Made by a program: the position numbers and the translations under genes. 38,558 nt of DNA from positions 1-38,558 of the forward strand of contig CAJCIQ010000060.1 in the NCBI GenBank assembly GCA_903970475.1, given 5' to 3'. Below, in pieces: positions 17,716 through 26,496 of this stretch. The stretch is from Beijerinckiaceae bacterium (GTDB taxonomy: Bacteria; Bacteroidota; Bacteroidia; Chitinophagales; Chitinophagaceae). Positions within the stretch are counted from its first letter, which is position 1. The number at the start of each line of letters is the position of its first letter. A model generated the notes under the pieces. The model made no database searches. It was not told where the DNA came from and was given only the letters and a program-made list of their open reading frames with translations.

Positions 17716-19065
17716 ATGGATAGCTGGAATAAGTTTTTAGCATTTGAATCGGATAATAACCTTTTTGATCTCAAGAGTGAAGGCATTTACATTTGGGATA
17801 TTGTACGATTACGCGTATACAGTAAGTATCTGCATCCGCAAGGCCCAGAAGACCAATCCGGTTCCAAGCGGGAGTTGAGGCAGATACTTAAAAACCGGAT
17901 GACCGCACTTGGCGGATTTTTCCATTTGTTAACGGCCCGGAGGAAGGGCAATAAATTTATTGTCCTGACCCGCTCTAGGTATAAGGATAATAACAACCAA
18001 TACCTAGATTTTAGTACAGAAGACATCGTTAAATCTATAGGTGACCAATCATTATTGCTTGAATTCTGGAGATTGCATGGGGCTGCTCATTTTAAGTATA
18101 ATGTAGTGCTAAATGTCAACGATACCTTCAGGTTATTTTGGAAAAGGTTTTTCTATAGGGCCCATGATTATACCAACCTCGAAGAATTGATCAGGAAGGA
18201 ATTGGGTATTGACTTTTCCAGTGCGGAAATAAATAGTATTATATCGGATTATAAGGCAGATCGTTTTTATTATGATTTTGTTTTGAAATGGATCAAACCG
18301 AAAATGGTCTTCGTTGTTCAGCATGGCGTTCAAAAGGGATTATTTCAATCTGCGCATTTGTTAAACATACCGGTTGTAGAGCTCCAGCATGGGATTATCG
18401 ATGTTGGACATGTACTATATAATTATTCAGAATGTGTAAATGATCTGAAGGATAAAGTTTACCTGCCAGACTACCTGTTTACGTTTTCAGACTTCTGGAT
18501 GGAAAACCTGTATTACCCGGTAAAGGGTGCTCTTGCGATGGGTAATTCTAACTTCTACAAGAACTCCGTCCTGGAAAGGATGGTGGAGGAGAATGTATTG
18601 ACGGTATTTTCCGTGAATCATTTCAGCAGGGAACTCATACATCTCCTTAAGGGCTTTTTGCAGCTGAATACTGAGTACATCATTTATTTCAAATTGCACC
18701 CCAGTGAAATCAGAAGCGCTGGTTATTTCAAGGAGGTGTTTAAGGACTACCCCAATATTGCGGTTATTGTGGATGAAAGGACCACGGCCGAACTGATCAG
18801 TATTTCAAAAACTGTATTAACCATTCAGTCGACGGTCGTCTATGAGGCACTTCAAAATGGCTGTCCTGTCCTATTATATAAGAAGCTCGATTATCAGCGG
18901 CAAGAGCATATATTCAACCATCCGGGTGTTCATCTCATTGATGATGAACACCAAATGCAGCAATTATTGGATGGAAATCAGCTAAAACTCAAGTACCAGA
19001 ATAGCCGACTTTTCTTTGAGGACTTTGATCAGAAGGCTTTCAATAAATTCCTGGCGAACCATTAA
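17716..19065 (+). CDS. GT-B-like capsule synthesis protein, possible nonulosonic acid transferase
   Basis: I cannot name a specific family. The 449-aa protein has no signal peptide or membrane helix. In the middle it has two His-Gly sites (VVQHGVQKG, and ELQHGIIDVGH with His225-Gly226), and in the C-terminal half KLHPSE with His328-Pro329, then TIQSTVVYEAL and GCPVLLY, the usual donor-site pattern of GT-B enzymes. An HP motif is a known feature of bacterial sialyltransferase and capsule KpsC/TagF-like families. Position directly after legF makes transfer of the CMP-linked acid a reasonable guess. It could instead be a phosphate-linked sugar transferase. The 65-bp gap downstream contains nothing notable. 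Confidence 0.6.
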   Translation: MDSWNKFLAFESDNNLFDLKSEGIYIWDIVRLRVYSKYLHPQGPEDQSGSKRELRQILKNRMTALGGFFHLLTARRKGNKFIVLTRSRYKDNNNQYLDFSTEDIVKSIGDQSLLLEFWRLHGAAHFKYNVVLNVNDTFRLFWKRFFYRAHDYTNLEELIRKELGIDFSSAEINSIISDYKADRFYYDFVLKWIKPKMVFVVQHGVQKGLFQSAHLLNIPVVELQHGIIDVGHVLYNYSECVNDLKDKVYLPDYLFTFSDFWMENLYYPVKGALAMGNSNFYKNSVLERMVEENVLTVFSVNHFSRELIHLLKGFLQLNTEYIIYFKLHPSEIRSAGYFKEVFKDYPNIAVIVDERTTAELISISKTVLTIQSTVVYEALQNGCPVLLYKKLDYQRQEHIFNHPGVHLIDDEHQMQQLLDGNQLKLKYQNSRLFFEDFDQKAFNKFLANH

Positions 19066-19130
19066 GCTATCCTGAAATGAGCTATTATTGTACCCAAAAT
19101 TAAGCTAAGCAACAGATAGTTTACTGGCCA

Positions 19131-20663
19131 ATGAGTTATACATCTAATTATTTTAAAATATACATCTGGAGGTTTATTGGGTATGTAGCAGCATTTGCCT
19201 CGGTTGCTTTGGTTACACCTAGAATTTCAAGCTCCGCTGGGCTGTTTGGTATATTTTCCTTTTGCATTTCTTTGAATATTTTCTTCCAATACGCTGACCT
19301 TGGATTTTTAAATGCAGCCCAAAAGTATGCATCAGAATTTTTCGGCAGGAAGGATATTAAAGGGGAAATCGAGGTCACAGGTTTCTCTTGTTTTATTTTC
19401 TCCATCTTCATGATTCCGGTTTGTTTGGGCATGCTCTGGCTGGCCTGTCACCCGGCTTCTGTCATTAAAGGCCTTAAGACGGGGGAGGAATTGAGGCTGG
19501 CTTCAGGATTGCTTTGGTGCCTATTCTTGTTTGCGCCGGTTATGATCATGCAAAGAATGGTGCAGGTCGTTTTTTCTGTACGGTTGGAGGATTACTATAT
19601 ACAACGGATAGGGATTATCGTTTCTATTCTTCGTATTGCAAGTGTATATTATTTTTTTGGCGGGGGACGTTATATGATGCTAGAATGGTACATCTTCTAT
19701 AACCTCCTGACCTTGGTCTCCTTTGTGGTGATCATTTCCATTGCAAGGAAAAAATACAAGTACGACTTTAAGTTATTTTTACGCAGCTTCAGGTATTCCA
19801 GGGACCTTTATAAGAAGACTTCCAAACTTGCTTACAACTCTCTGTTTCTCTCCATTTCCTGGATACTCTTTTACGAAATCGATGTCGTTTACATAGGATA
19901 CTTTATTGGAAAGGAAGGTGTTGCCTATTATGCTTTAGGGGGAACGGTACTTAGTTTTCTTCGGGATGTTTATGGGGCCTTCTACTATCCCTTCTTGGTC
20001 AGATTCAATCACTTTATTGGAACCGGGGAGACAGGAAGCCTCCGAAACATGTACCATACCTTGCTCAAGGTGGGGGTGGCCTTATTCATTATACCTATCA
20101 CTGCATTTATCCTGTTAATGAGGCCCATCATATTTGCATGGGTTGGGGCCAAGTATGATATATCCATTGGTTTATCCCAGATTTTAATTGCCTCTTCCTA
20201 TTTTGGATTTCTGACTTATCCGGCAAATGCTTATCTGACAGCTACGGAGCTACTCAAAAAACTTTATGTCAGTGCTACCATTGTACCCATTGTTTACTTT
20301 ATCGGCATTTTTACTACCCAGCATTTTTTAGGCATTTACGCATACGCTCTTTTTAAAGGGGTTGCTATATACGTCAATGTCTTCATCCTTTTCGGTTATA
20401 CGCTCCAATACCTAGAAATTTCAGCAGGGACCTTTTTTAATCGATATATCAAACCTATTCTGCCAGCCTTATTTACCGTGCTTGCCTTGGGCTATTTATT
20501 GCTTAGGGTACTGCCGCTTTATAAAGGAACCGTTTATTTTTGCGTGATCGGTTGTATAACAGGTTTGGTGAACCTGGTGGGTTTTGCGGTATATTATTGG
20601 CGGGATGCCTATTTCAGGGAATTTGCCACCCAGACGATTGATAGGATTCGGAAAAAGAAGTAA
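19131..20663 (+). CDS. Wzx-type polysaccharide flippase (second copy)
   Basis: This 510-aa multi-pass membrane protein of the MOP flippase superfamily has about 12-14 hydrophobic segments. It begins with YFKIYIWRFIGYVAAFASVA and carries EIDVVYIGYFIGKEGVAYYAL near the middle, typical of RfbX/Wzx proteins. It differs in sequence from the flippase at 8475, so this is not a recent duplication. It is followed by a WbsX-like protein and the Wzy-like polymerase, making it the more likely partner of the polymerase. Substrate is unknown. Confidence 0.85.
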   Translation: MSYTSNYFKIYIWRFIGYVAAFASVALVTPRISSSAGLFGIFSFCISLNIFFQYADLGFLNAAQKYASEFFGRKDIKGEIEVTGFSCFIFSIFMIPVCLGMLWLACHPASVIKGLKTGEELRLASGLLWCLFLFAPVMIMQRMVQVVFSVRLEDYYIQRIGIIVSILRIASVYYFFGGGRYMMLEWYIFYNLLTLVSFVVIISIARKKYKYDFKLFLRSFRYSRDLYKKTSKLAYNSLFLSISWILFYEIDVVYIGYFIGKEGVAYYALGGTVLSFLRDVYGAFYYPFLVRFNHFIGTGETGSLRNMYHTLLKVGVALFIIPITAFILLMRPIIFAWVGAKYDISIGLSQILIASSYFGFLTYPANAYLTATELLKKLYVSATIVPIVYFIGIFTTQHFLGIYAYALFKGVAIYVNVFILFGYTLQYLEISAGTFFNRYIKPILPALFTVLALGYLLLRVLPLYKGTVYFCVIGCITGLVNLVGFAVYYWRDAYFREFATQTIDRIRKKK

Positions 20664-20683
20664 TCGAATTATAAATAATTGAT

Positions 20684-21757
20684 ATGAGTGAGGATGCCGT
20701 AAAAGTCATCGCTTTTTATTTACCTCAATTTCATCCTATCAAGGAAAATGATGAGTGGTGGGGGAAAGGATTTACGGAATGGACAAATGTAGCCAAAGCC
20801 CGTCCTATGTTTTTAGGTCATGAGCAGCCTCATATTCCAGCGGATTTAGGTTTTTATGACCTTCGTCTTTCCGAAACAAGAGAGGATCAAGCAAAGATGG
20901 CCATGGATGCTGGGGTTACCGGATTTGCCTATTGGCACTATTGGTTTGCCGGAAGAAGGATTTTGGAAAGGCCATTTAACGAGGTACTCGCATCTGGTAA
21001 GCCGGATTACCCTTTCTGTCTTGCCTGGGCAAATGAAACCTGGAGTGGTATATGGCATGGAAATCCAAAAAAGATCCTAATAGAACAAACTTATCCTGGA
21101 GCAGATGACTTCAGGGCACACTATGAGGCGGTCCGGCCTGCCTTTATGGACAAACGTTATATAAAGGTGGATGGCAAACCAATGTTCCTGGTCTACCGGC
21201 CCCAAAACATTCCGGATACGGATATCTTCTTTCAACTCTGGAATGATTGTGCACAGAAAGACGGGTTTAATGGGATCCACTTTGTGGCTGTGTCGGCAAA
21301 TGTGGAGAAAGAATACGATGGCTTAATGGCTGCGGGTTATGGAGGTGTAACACCGAATCGGCTTGCTCAGCTTTCACATTTTACGGATAATCTGGCTTCC
21401 AAGATGATCAGACGTATCATTAAACGACCCTTTACGCCGGATTATCGCAAGGCAAAGGCGTATCTTGTCAGGGACCATGAAAAACTAGCCCGCTGTTACC
21501 CTGCGGCCATTCCAGCTTGGGACAATACTCCAAGAAGCGGACTCAGGGGATTTGTGCTGACGCATACAACACCGGAACAGTTTGAGCAGCATTTTAAGGA
21601 AGTGGTGGATGTAACCAGAGCAAAAGAAAGACCCGAGGATCGCATTTTATTCCTGAAATCATGGAACGAGTGGGCGGAAGGGAATTATGTAGAGCCTGAC
21701 CGGAAATGGGGAAGTGCTTACCTGGATGTTATCCGTAAAGTTCTAAAGGCTCTATAA
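20684..21757 (+). CDS. WbsX-like glycosyltransferase (GT99-type domain)
   Basis: The 357-aa soluble protein matches the WbsX group found in O-antigen and rhamnan clusters. Diagnostic segments are IAFYLPQFHPIKENDEWWGKG followed by GFTEWTNVAKARP, GFAYWHYWF, CLAWANETWSG, and WNEWAEGNYVEPD close to the C-terminus. Such domains are annotated as glycosyltransferases (CAZy GT99-like), although related glycoside hydrolase-like barrels exist, so catalysis is not certain. The gene is 15 bp before the polymerase gene. Linkage and donor are unknown. Confidence 0.85.
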   Translation: MSEDAVKVIAFYLPQFHPIKENDEWWGKGFTEWTNVAKARPMFLGHEQPHIPADLGFYDLRLSETREDQAKMAMDAGVTGFAYWHYWFAGRRILERPFNEVLASGKPDYPFCLAWANETWSGIWHGNPKKILIEQTYPGADDFRAHYEAVRPAFMDKRYIKVDGKPMFLVYRPQNIPDTDIFFQLWNDCAQKDGFNGIHFVAVSANVEKEYDGLMAAGYGGVTPNRLAQLSHFTDNLASKMIRRIIKRPFTPDYRKAKAYLVRDHEKLARCYPAAIPAWDNTPRSGLRGFVLTHTTPEQFEQHFKEVVDVTRAKERPEDRILFLKSWNEWAEGNYVEPDRKWGSAYLDVIRKVLKAL

Positions 21758-21772
21758 CTCAATAAGCATATA

Positions 21773-22888
21773 ATGCTGTTTTATGTCGCCCTTTTTGTGT
21801 TGTATTTATTAATTGGTTTGTTGGACTTAGCAAAACCCGACAGACAGGCAAAGCTCTTTTTCCTTACCATAGGAATCCTGTTATTTATTGGTTTGGCTGG
21901 ACTAAGATGGAATACGGGCACTGATTGGAATTCCTATGAGGGCTTTTTCCATCGCAGTGTGGATTTGAACGTCGTAGAGCCAGAACATCTTGAAATAGGA
22001 TTCACCTGGTTCAATCATATCATTCGATTATTTATGGATAATTATACGGTCATTCTCTTGATCAGTGCGGTCGTCATTGTAGGCTTGAAAGGAGTATACC
22101 TAGCCAGGTTTGCGCTGTACCCATTGATGGGAATGTTCCTGTACTATTGTTATTTCTACGGAGATATGTTCTTTGTCCGCCAGGGGCTGGCTATTTCCAT
22201 GCTCCTGGTGAGTACAAAATATATTGAATCCCGTCAGTTTGTAAAGTTCCTGCTGATCGTAGCCTTTGCTACCTTATTTCACTCGACCGCCATCACCTTT
22301 ATACCTGCCTATTTTATCTATAAATTCAGGTTCTCCAATAATGTATTGATCGGTGCGCTTGTGTTTGGGATTGTGCTTGCGCTGGTTCACTTTGATTCGT
22401 TCATGTTAAAAGCGTTTGCGCCACTAGCAGGATTTAATGCCAACCTGGCTGATAAGGCTTCCAAATATTTGGAAAATGGATCAGACCTGGATCAATCTGG
22501 TGTAACGGGTTATATGAGCCTGGTCTTAGGAATTTTCAAACGAGCCATCATTCTACCCTTTTTCTTTATATATCGAAAGAAAGGGGAAGCTACTGTACCA
22601 TATTACAATGGCCTTCTGAATTTGGTGGTATGGGGCAACTTTCTCTATTTTGCTACTGGAAACATCCTGCCTTTACAAAGGGTCACTACCTATTATTACT
22701 TCTACGAAATCAGCTTGCTGGTCGTTATCATCAGGATTTTGTGGAATAAGAAGGCCAAACTATTCATGTATTGCTCGTTTTTGGTCCTATTCGGATTGTT
22801 CAAATTCATTTATGGATTACAAGGATATAAAGACTTATACGTGCCTTATTACAGCATATTTAGTACGAATATAAACAGGACGTATTAA
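21773..22888 (+). CDS. EpsG-family O-antigen/exopolysaccharide polymerase (Wzy-like)
   Basis: This multi-pass membrane protein of 371 aa is predicted to polymerise flipped repeat units in the periplasm. The EpsG signature is visible: GLAGLRWNTGTDWNSYEGFF near residue 40, then VRQGLAISMLLVS and FHSTAITFIPAYF. It is the only polymerase candidate in the window, between the second flippase/WbsX pair and two glycosyltransferases. It starts 15 bp after the WbsX-like gene; the next gene begins 2 bp after its stop. Confidence 0.87.
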   Translation: MLFYVALFVLYLLIGLLDLAKPDRQAKLFFLTIGILLFIGLAGLRWNTGTDWNSYEGFFHRSVDLNVVEPEHLEIGFTWFNHIIRLFMDNYTVILLISAVVIVGLKGVYLARFALYPLMGMFLYYCYFYGDMFFVRQGLAISMLLVSTKYIESRQFVKFLLIVAFATLFHSTAITFIPAYFIYKFRFSNNVLIGALVFGIVLALVHFDSFMLKAFAPLAGFNANLADKASKYLENGSDLDQSGVTGYMSLVLGIFKRAIILPFFFIYRKKGEATVPYYNGLLNLVVWGNFLYFATGNILPLQRVTTYYYFYEISLLVVIIRILWNKKAKLFMYCSFLVLFGLFKFIYGLQGYKDLYVPYYSIFSTNINRTY

Positions 22889-22890
22889 TC

Positions 22891-24063
22891 ATGATTATCG
22901 CTGAAATTTCAAAATTCGGTGTGCAACATGTTGGCTATAATGCAGCGATGATAAGCGTGATGAAGAAAGTAGACCCTGAAGATGACATCGAATTCTGGGG
23001 TGAAAAGGAGCATATCTCCTACCTTCAAAAAAAAATAGACCCCCAGGTTTTGGGTAAAGCAAAAGTAGTTAAGGTCATAGATCCCAGCGGGACGATCTTA
23101 TGGCTTAGAAAACTCTCAGGGGAAACCCTCCTGGCGTTACGTTTACTGGCTTATGCACATAAGACCCGTCAATTGATCGTATTTCTTTCTCTTTTCCCTT
23201 CTACTTTACTTGTTCTTAAATGGGCGCAGCGGTACTATAAAATGGCCAGGGTGATGGTCTGCCTTCACGGAGAATTGGAATACCTGAGGACTTCTTCAGC
23301 TGATCCACGCCTGAAGATGTTCCGGCTTTCCATGAGAAAGGCCCTTCTCCTTAAGCGTAGCAATTTCATGCTCGTACTTCAAGGAGAAGTGATATGGAAC
23401 AATTTGAGTGCAATACTTCCCGTGAAAAGAGAAGGCTTTCTGGTGATCAATCATCCGTTTCTTTTTGAAGAAAAGGGAAGTCAGATTGCGGCAGTAGGAC
23501 ATCAGGGGCTTGTGATTAGTCATATAGGAAGGGCCGACATGGTAAAGAAGGCCTATATGATATTCGAATTGGGTAAACGCTTAAGTGCGTTTGTCGTTAA
23601 AGGACTTTTGCGCTTGAGGCTGGTTGGTCCTGTGTCCTCAGAAGTGCAGACTTATGGGAATGAATGGGTAGAGTATGCAAGAAGTGCTGAGGTTTGGTCT
23701 ATGCTTGCATTTAGCCAGGGAGTGGCTTCATCTGACTATCTATTGTTCTTCTACGATAATGAATCCTATAAGCTATGCAGCAGTGGAGCGATATTCGAAG
23801 CTTTTTTCCATTTAAAACCCGTTGTGTCTATCCGCAATGATTACTTTGAATATATATTTTCTCAGGTAGGTCCGATAGGGTACCTAGTAGATGATATGGA
23901 TCAGATGGAGGCAAAGTTAAGAGCGCTGTTATACGAGCAGCCCGAAAATTATGATCACTTTACTGAAAATATTATTAAAGGGAGGGAATGGTTCAGTCCA
24001 AGAGTGGTAGCTTCAGACATCAAATCCCAGTTTCTGAAAATTGGTTGGAAATCTCCCCTCTAA
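22891..24063 (+). CDS. Putative GT-B glycosyltransferase, divergent
   Basis: The 390-aa protein is assigned mainly by context and fold-level pattern. The N-terminus (IAEISKFGVQHVGYNAAM) resembles a GT-B acceptor domain; VISHIGRADMVKKAYMIFELG and CSSGAIFEAFFHLKPVVSIRND resemble the donor-domain loop where GT4 enzymes carry EX7E. The full EX7E motif is not present: only one Glu (FEAFF) is seen. No signal peptide or obvious membrane helix is found. It lies between the polymerase and a GT2. A non-catalytic or unusual transferase cannot be excluded. Confidence 0.6.
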   Translation: MIIAEISKFGVQHVGYNAAMISVMKKVDPEDDIEFWGEKEHISYLQKKIDPQVLGKAKVVKVIDPSGTILWLRKLSGETLLALRLLAYAHKTRQLIVFLSLFPSTLLVLKWAQRYYKMARVMVCLHGELEYLRTSSADPRLKMFRLSMRKALLLKRSNFMLVLQGEVIWNNLSAILPVKREGFLVINHPFLFEEKGSQIAAVGHQGLVISHIGRADMVKKAYMIFELGKRLSAFVVKGLLRLRLVGPVSSEVQTYGNEWVEYARSAEVWSMLAFSQGVASSDYLLFFYDNESYKLCSSGAIFEAFFHLKPVVSIRNDYFEYIFSQVGPIGYLVDDMDQMEAKLRALLYEQPENYDHFTENIIKGREWFSPRVVASDIKSQFLKIGWKSPL

Positions 24064-24064
24064 A

Positions 24065-24859
24065 ATGTGTTCTGACATGGTTAGTGTCGTTATACCTTGT
24101 TATAATAATGAAGATACGCTTAGCGCCTGTGTAGACTCGGTGCTGAAGCAAACATTTTCTAACGTTGAAATTATTATTTCTGACGATGGGTCCATGGATG
24201 GTTCTTTAAAGATTGCTCAGGATTTATCTCAAAGGGCTCCTGAGGGGAAAATCAGGGTATTTTCACAGACCAATGCGGGGCCTTCCGTTGCCAGAAATAG
24301 GGGTATTCAGGAATCCCGGGGTCAGTACCTAGCTTTTCTGGATGCCGATGATGAATGGATTCAATCGGAGAAACTCGAACGTCAAATGAAGGTGTTTGCT
24401 GATCATGCGGATGCCATTCTCGTAGGCTGTATCCATTATTCCGACAGGCCATACAATACCTCTAGCATTGTATTGGCTATGCCATTCAGGTTGATGCTGT
24501 CAAAGAACAGGTTTCCCACCTCTGGGGTAGTGGTAAAAAAGCAGGCCTTGCCTGATGCCCTGTTTCCTGAGGATCAGCGTTATTCTGAGGATTATGCGTT
24601 ATGGCTGAATCTTGGTGCGGCGAACTCCGGGAAATTTTATCTGATTAACGAGGCCATGTGCCGTAATATCCTCAATAAACCCGCTTATGGTGTTTCAGGG
24701 CTTGCGGGTAGGCTGTGGCTGATGGAAAAGGGGGAACTGCGTAACTATAAAATTTTGAGACAAAACAGGCAATTGTCGTTACCGCTGTACATGAAGGTCA
24801 GCGGATACTCTTTCTTGAAATTCCTCTACCGGTATATTGTTACAAGATTAAGGCCTTAG
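24065..24859 (+). CDS. Family 2 glycosyltransferase
   Basis: This GT-A fold enzyme of 264 aa adds one sugar of the repeat unit on the cytoplasmic face. Motifs are VSVVIPCYNNEDTLSACVDSV at the N-terminus, IISDDGSMDGS, AGPSVARNRG, and FLDADDEW with the metal-binding Asp residues; SEDYALWLNLG holds the ED motif. The ATG at 24065, just after the upstream stop, is chosen; a TTG at 24041 inside the preceding gene and an ATG at 24077 are alternatives. Its stop codon lies inside the hairpin at 24849-24878, which ends this run of + strand genes. Confidence 0.88.
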   Translation: MCSDMVSVVIPCYNNEDTLSACVDSVLKQTFSNVEIIISDDGSMDGSLKIAQDLSQRAPEGKIRVFSQTNAGPSVARNRGIQESRGQYLAFLDADDEWIQSEKLERQMKVFADHADAILVGCIHYSDRPYNTSSIVLAMPFRLMLSKNRFPTSGVVVKKQALPDALFPEDQRYSEDYALWLNLGAANSGKFYLINEAMCRNILNKPAYGVSGLAGRLWLMEKGELRNYKILRQNRQLSLPLYMKVSGYSFLKFLYRYIVTRLRP

Positions 24860-24878
24860 GGATATCCCCAAGGCCTTA
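24849..24878. terminator. Hairpin terminator overlapping the stop codon
   Basis: TAAGGCCTTAGGG (24849-24861) pairs with CCCCAAGGCCTTA (24866-24878) around an ATAT loop: 12 of 13 pairs match, with a single A/C mismatch. The GT2 stop TAG (24857-24859) is inside the stem. It lies between convergent genes (GT2 on +, beta-helix protein on -), so it may serve both. There is no long T-run on either side, so efficiency is uncertain. Confidence 0.65.
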
Positions 24879-24904
24879 CGGTTATCAATGAATAGTTTAA
24901 ACTG

Positions 24905-26350
24905 CTATTGAGCTTGCAGCATTGCTCCGCCCATAGCATGAGTACTGCTGACAATGTTTAACCTTGTTCCCTTTGCAGGAAAGACTTTTCCACCTGTAAA
25001 GGATGAGTTCTGGATCGTGAATGTGTTCTTTGGATCATGAGAAATAAACGAAAAGCTATTTCCACCAAAATTGATAAACCGGCAATTGTTAAACACGGTA
25101 TTGCCATCTGCAAAAAAGAAATTCTTACCATTCCCCTCAATAATGCAGTTATCCAAAGAGATCACCCCATTCATATTAAGCCATGCATTAGGCTTTCCTT
25201 CGTAGGTAAAAGTGCAACCGCTACAGCTAACCTGGGCAGTTGTCTGATAGTTCAGGAAACTGTTCACGTCACCTGCATCTTCTCCATCGGTCATACCGAT
25301 GTTAAACCGGGTATTTTCAATGTTAACGGTGGCTCCATTGTTCATGGAGTTCACGATGGCGAAATTGAAATCACTTAGATCACAATCGCTGATCTTGAAA
25401 TTAGAGGCAACATGTTCTTCTATATGTATAGAATGGGCATATCCTCCAATAGTACAATGGGAGATGGTGGCGGTATATGGGAAGTAATCCAGTTCGAATG
25501 TGATTCCGCAGCGACTGCGTTTGCTATCATTTTTTTTGCCGTCGATCATGCAATCTGATATGCTGATAGTGCCTCCGTTTTTGATCCCTGAGAGGTGAAT
25601 AGCGTCTCCGAAGGCATCATTATCCTTCTTATTGGCAAATACCGTATTGCCCCGGCCTCCGATATCATCAAAATCGCACTGTGAACAATTGAAGCTCTGT
25701 GCTCCGTGAGAAAGGATGGCAAATCCATAGAAATGTTTGAAGTGGCAGTCTTTTATTGTCAAGGATCCGGCTGAGACTTCTATACCCACAGCAAGGTCGC
25801 CATTGTACCCATCAGGAGTACCCTGGTCTTTAACATAGGAACCTTCGAAATGGAGCCCTGAAACGGATACATTGATATTGCTGTTATTGTCAAAGGCGGT
25901 TTTATAAACATGGTTTGCCACTACAGGCCCAATGGATAGAAGGTTGTGAAACCTGAAGGAAGAAAGATTCCATATATTGTTGGATCCGTCCATTAAGGCG
26001 CCTCCCTTTAATGTAGCCCCGTTGGAGGAAATGGCCAGGGATTGACTGCCACTCATTACGATGCGTACTGAATTGACAAGAAGGTAACTGCTCTTTGTTT
26101 TAGGAATGTAACAGCGCTTATGATTGTTGATGCAATCCATCATGGCTTTTTGAAAAGCCTGGCTATCATCAGTTACCCCATCTCCTTTTGCGCCATAATC
26201 CTGCACATTAATAACGGCATCCTGGTTCGTTAGGTGATTTCCGGGGTCAGAGGCTAAAGAGCGGACACTGGTTAAGGTCGTGCAAACTAAACAGAGAACT
26301 GCGGAAAGGTACGTCATAGTAATTCTTTTTCGACGATCGATTGGGTGCAT
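24905..26350 (-). CDS. Secreted right-handed beta-helix protein (Pectate_lyase_3 type)
   Basis: The N-terminus has basic residues and a hydrophobic signal (TYLSAVLCLVCTTLTSV), then the Pectate_lyase_3 hallmark INVQDYGAKGDGVTDDSQAF near residue 47. The rest is a series of short Asn/Ser-rich coils (ISDCMIDG, ISHCTIGG, ISDCDLSDFNF, IENTRFNIG) typical of a parallel beta-helix. Two CxxC pairs (NCSQC, SCSGC) are seen. No clear catalytic set could be assigned. It may trim, modify or bind the polysaccharide, as do other beta-helix proteins in exopolysaccharide loci. It is the only - strand gene in the cluster. Start could also be the ATG at 26317, nearer the signal core. 481 aa. Confidence 0.8.
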   Translation of the reverse strand: MHPIDRRKRITMTYLSAVLCLVCTTLTSVRSLASDPGNHLTNQDAVINVQDYGAKGDGVTDDSQAFQKAMMDCINNHKRCYIPKTKSSYLLVNSVRIVMSGSQSLAISSNGATLKGGALMDGSNNIWNLSSFRFHNLLSIGPVVANHVYKTAFDNNSNINVSVSGLHFEGSYVKDQGTPDGYNGDLAVGIEVSAGSLTIKDCHFKHFYGFAILSHGAQSFNCSQCDFDDIGGRGNTVFANKKDNDAFGDAIHLSGIKNGGTISISDCMIDGKKNDSKRSRCGITFELDYFPYTATISHCTIGGYAHSIHIEEHVASNFKISDCDLSDFNFAIVNSMNNGATVNIENTRFNIGMTDGEDAGDVNSFLNYQTTAQVSCSGCTFTYEGKPNAWLNMNGVISLDNCIIEGNGKNFFFADGNTVFNNCRFINFGGNSFSFISHDPKNTFTIQNSSFTGGKVFPAKGTRLNIVSSTHAMGGAMLQAQ

Positions 26351-26472
26351 AAAGGGGAATTATTTATTTAATTAAGTATGAATCATAGATTGATCAGGGG
26401 AAATTACAAAAAAATCGCTTTTTAAACCCTAGGCGCCATGGAAAGTTTAATGAAACTATTCCGAATAGGCTT

Positions 26473-26480
26473 TACATTTG
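26473..26480 (+). promoter_or_regulatory. Candidate -7 element ahead of the GT4 gene
   Basis: TACATTTG matches TAnnTTTG, 16 bases before the ATG at 26497, in the 146-bp divergent gap 26351-26496. A convincing -33 TTTG is not seen. It would start a second transcription unit containing the GT4. No matching element was found for the divergent beta-helix gene. Confidence 0.5.
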
Positions 26481-26496
26481 TAGATCTTAAACTCAA

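Noticed and set aside
25037..25378. Plus-strand open frame (113 codons) inside the beta-helix gene
   Set aside because: It mirrors the repetitive coils of the real - strand gene and has no independent support.
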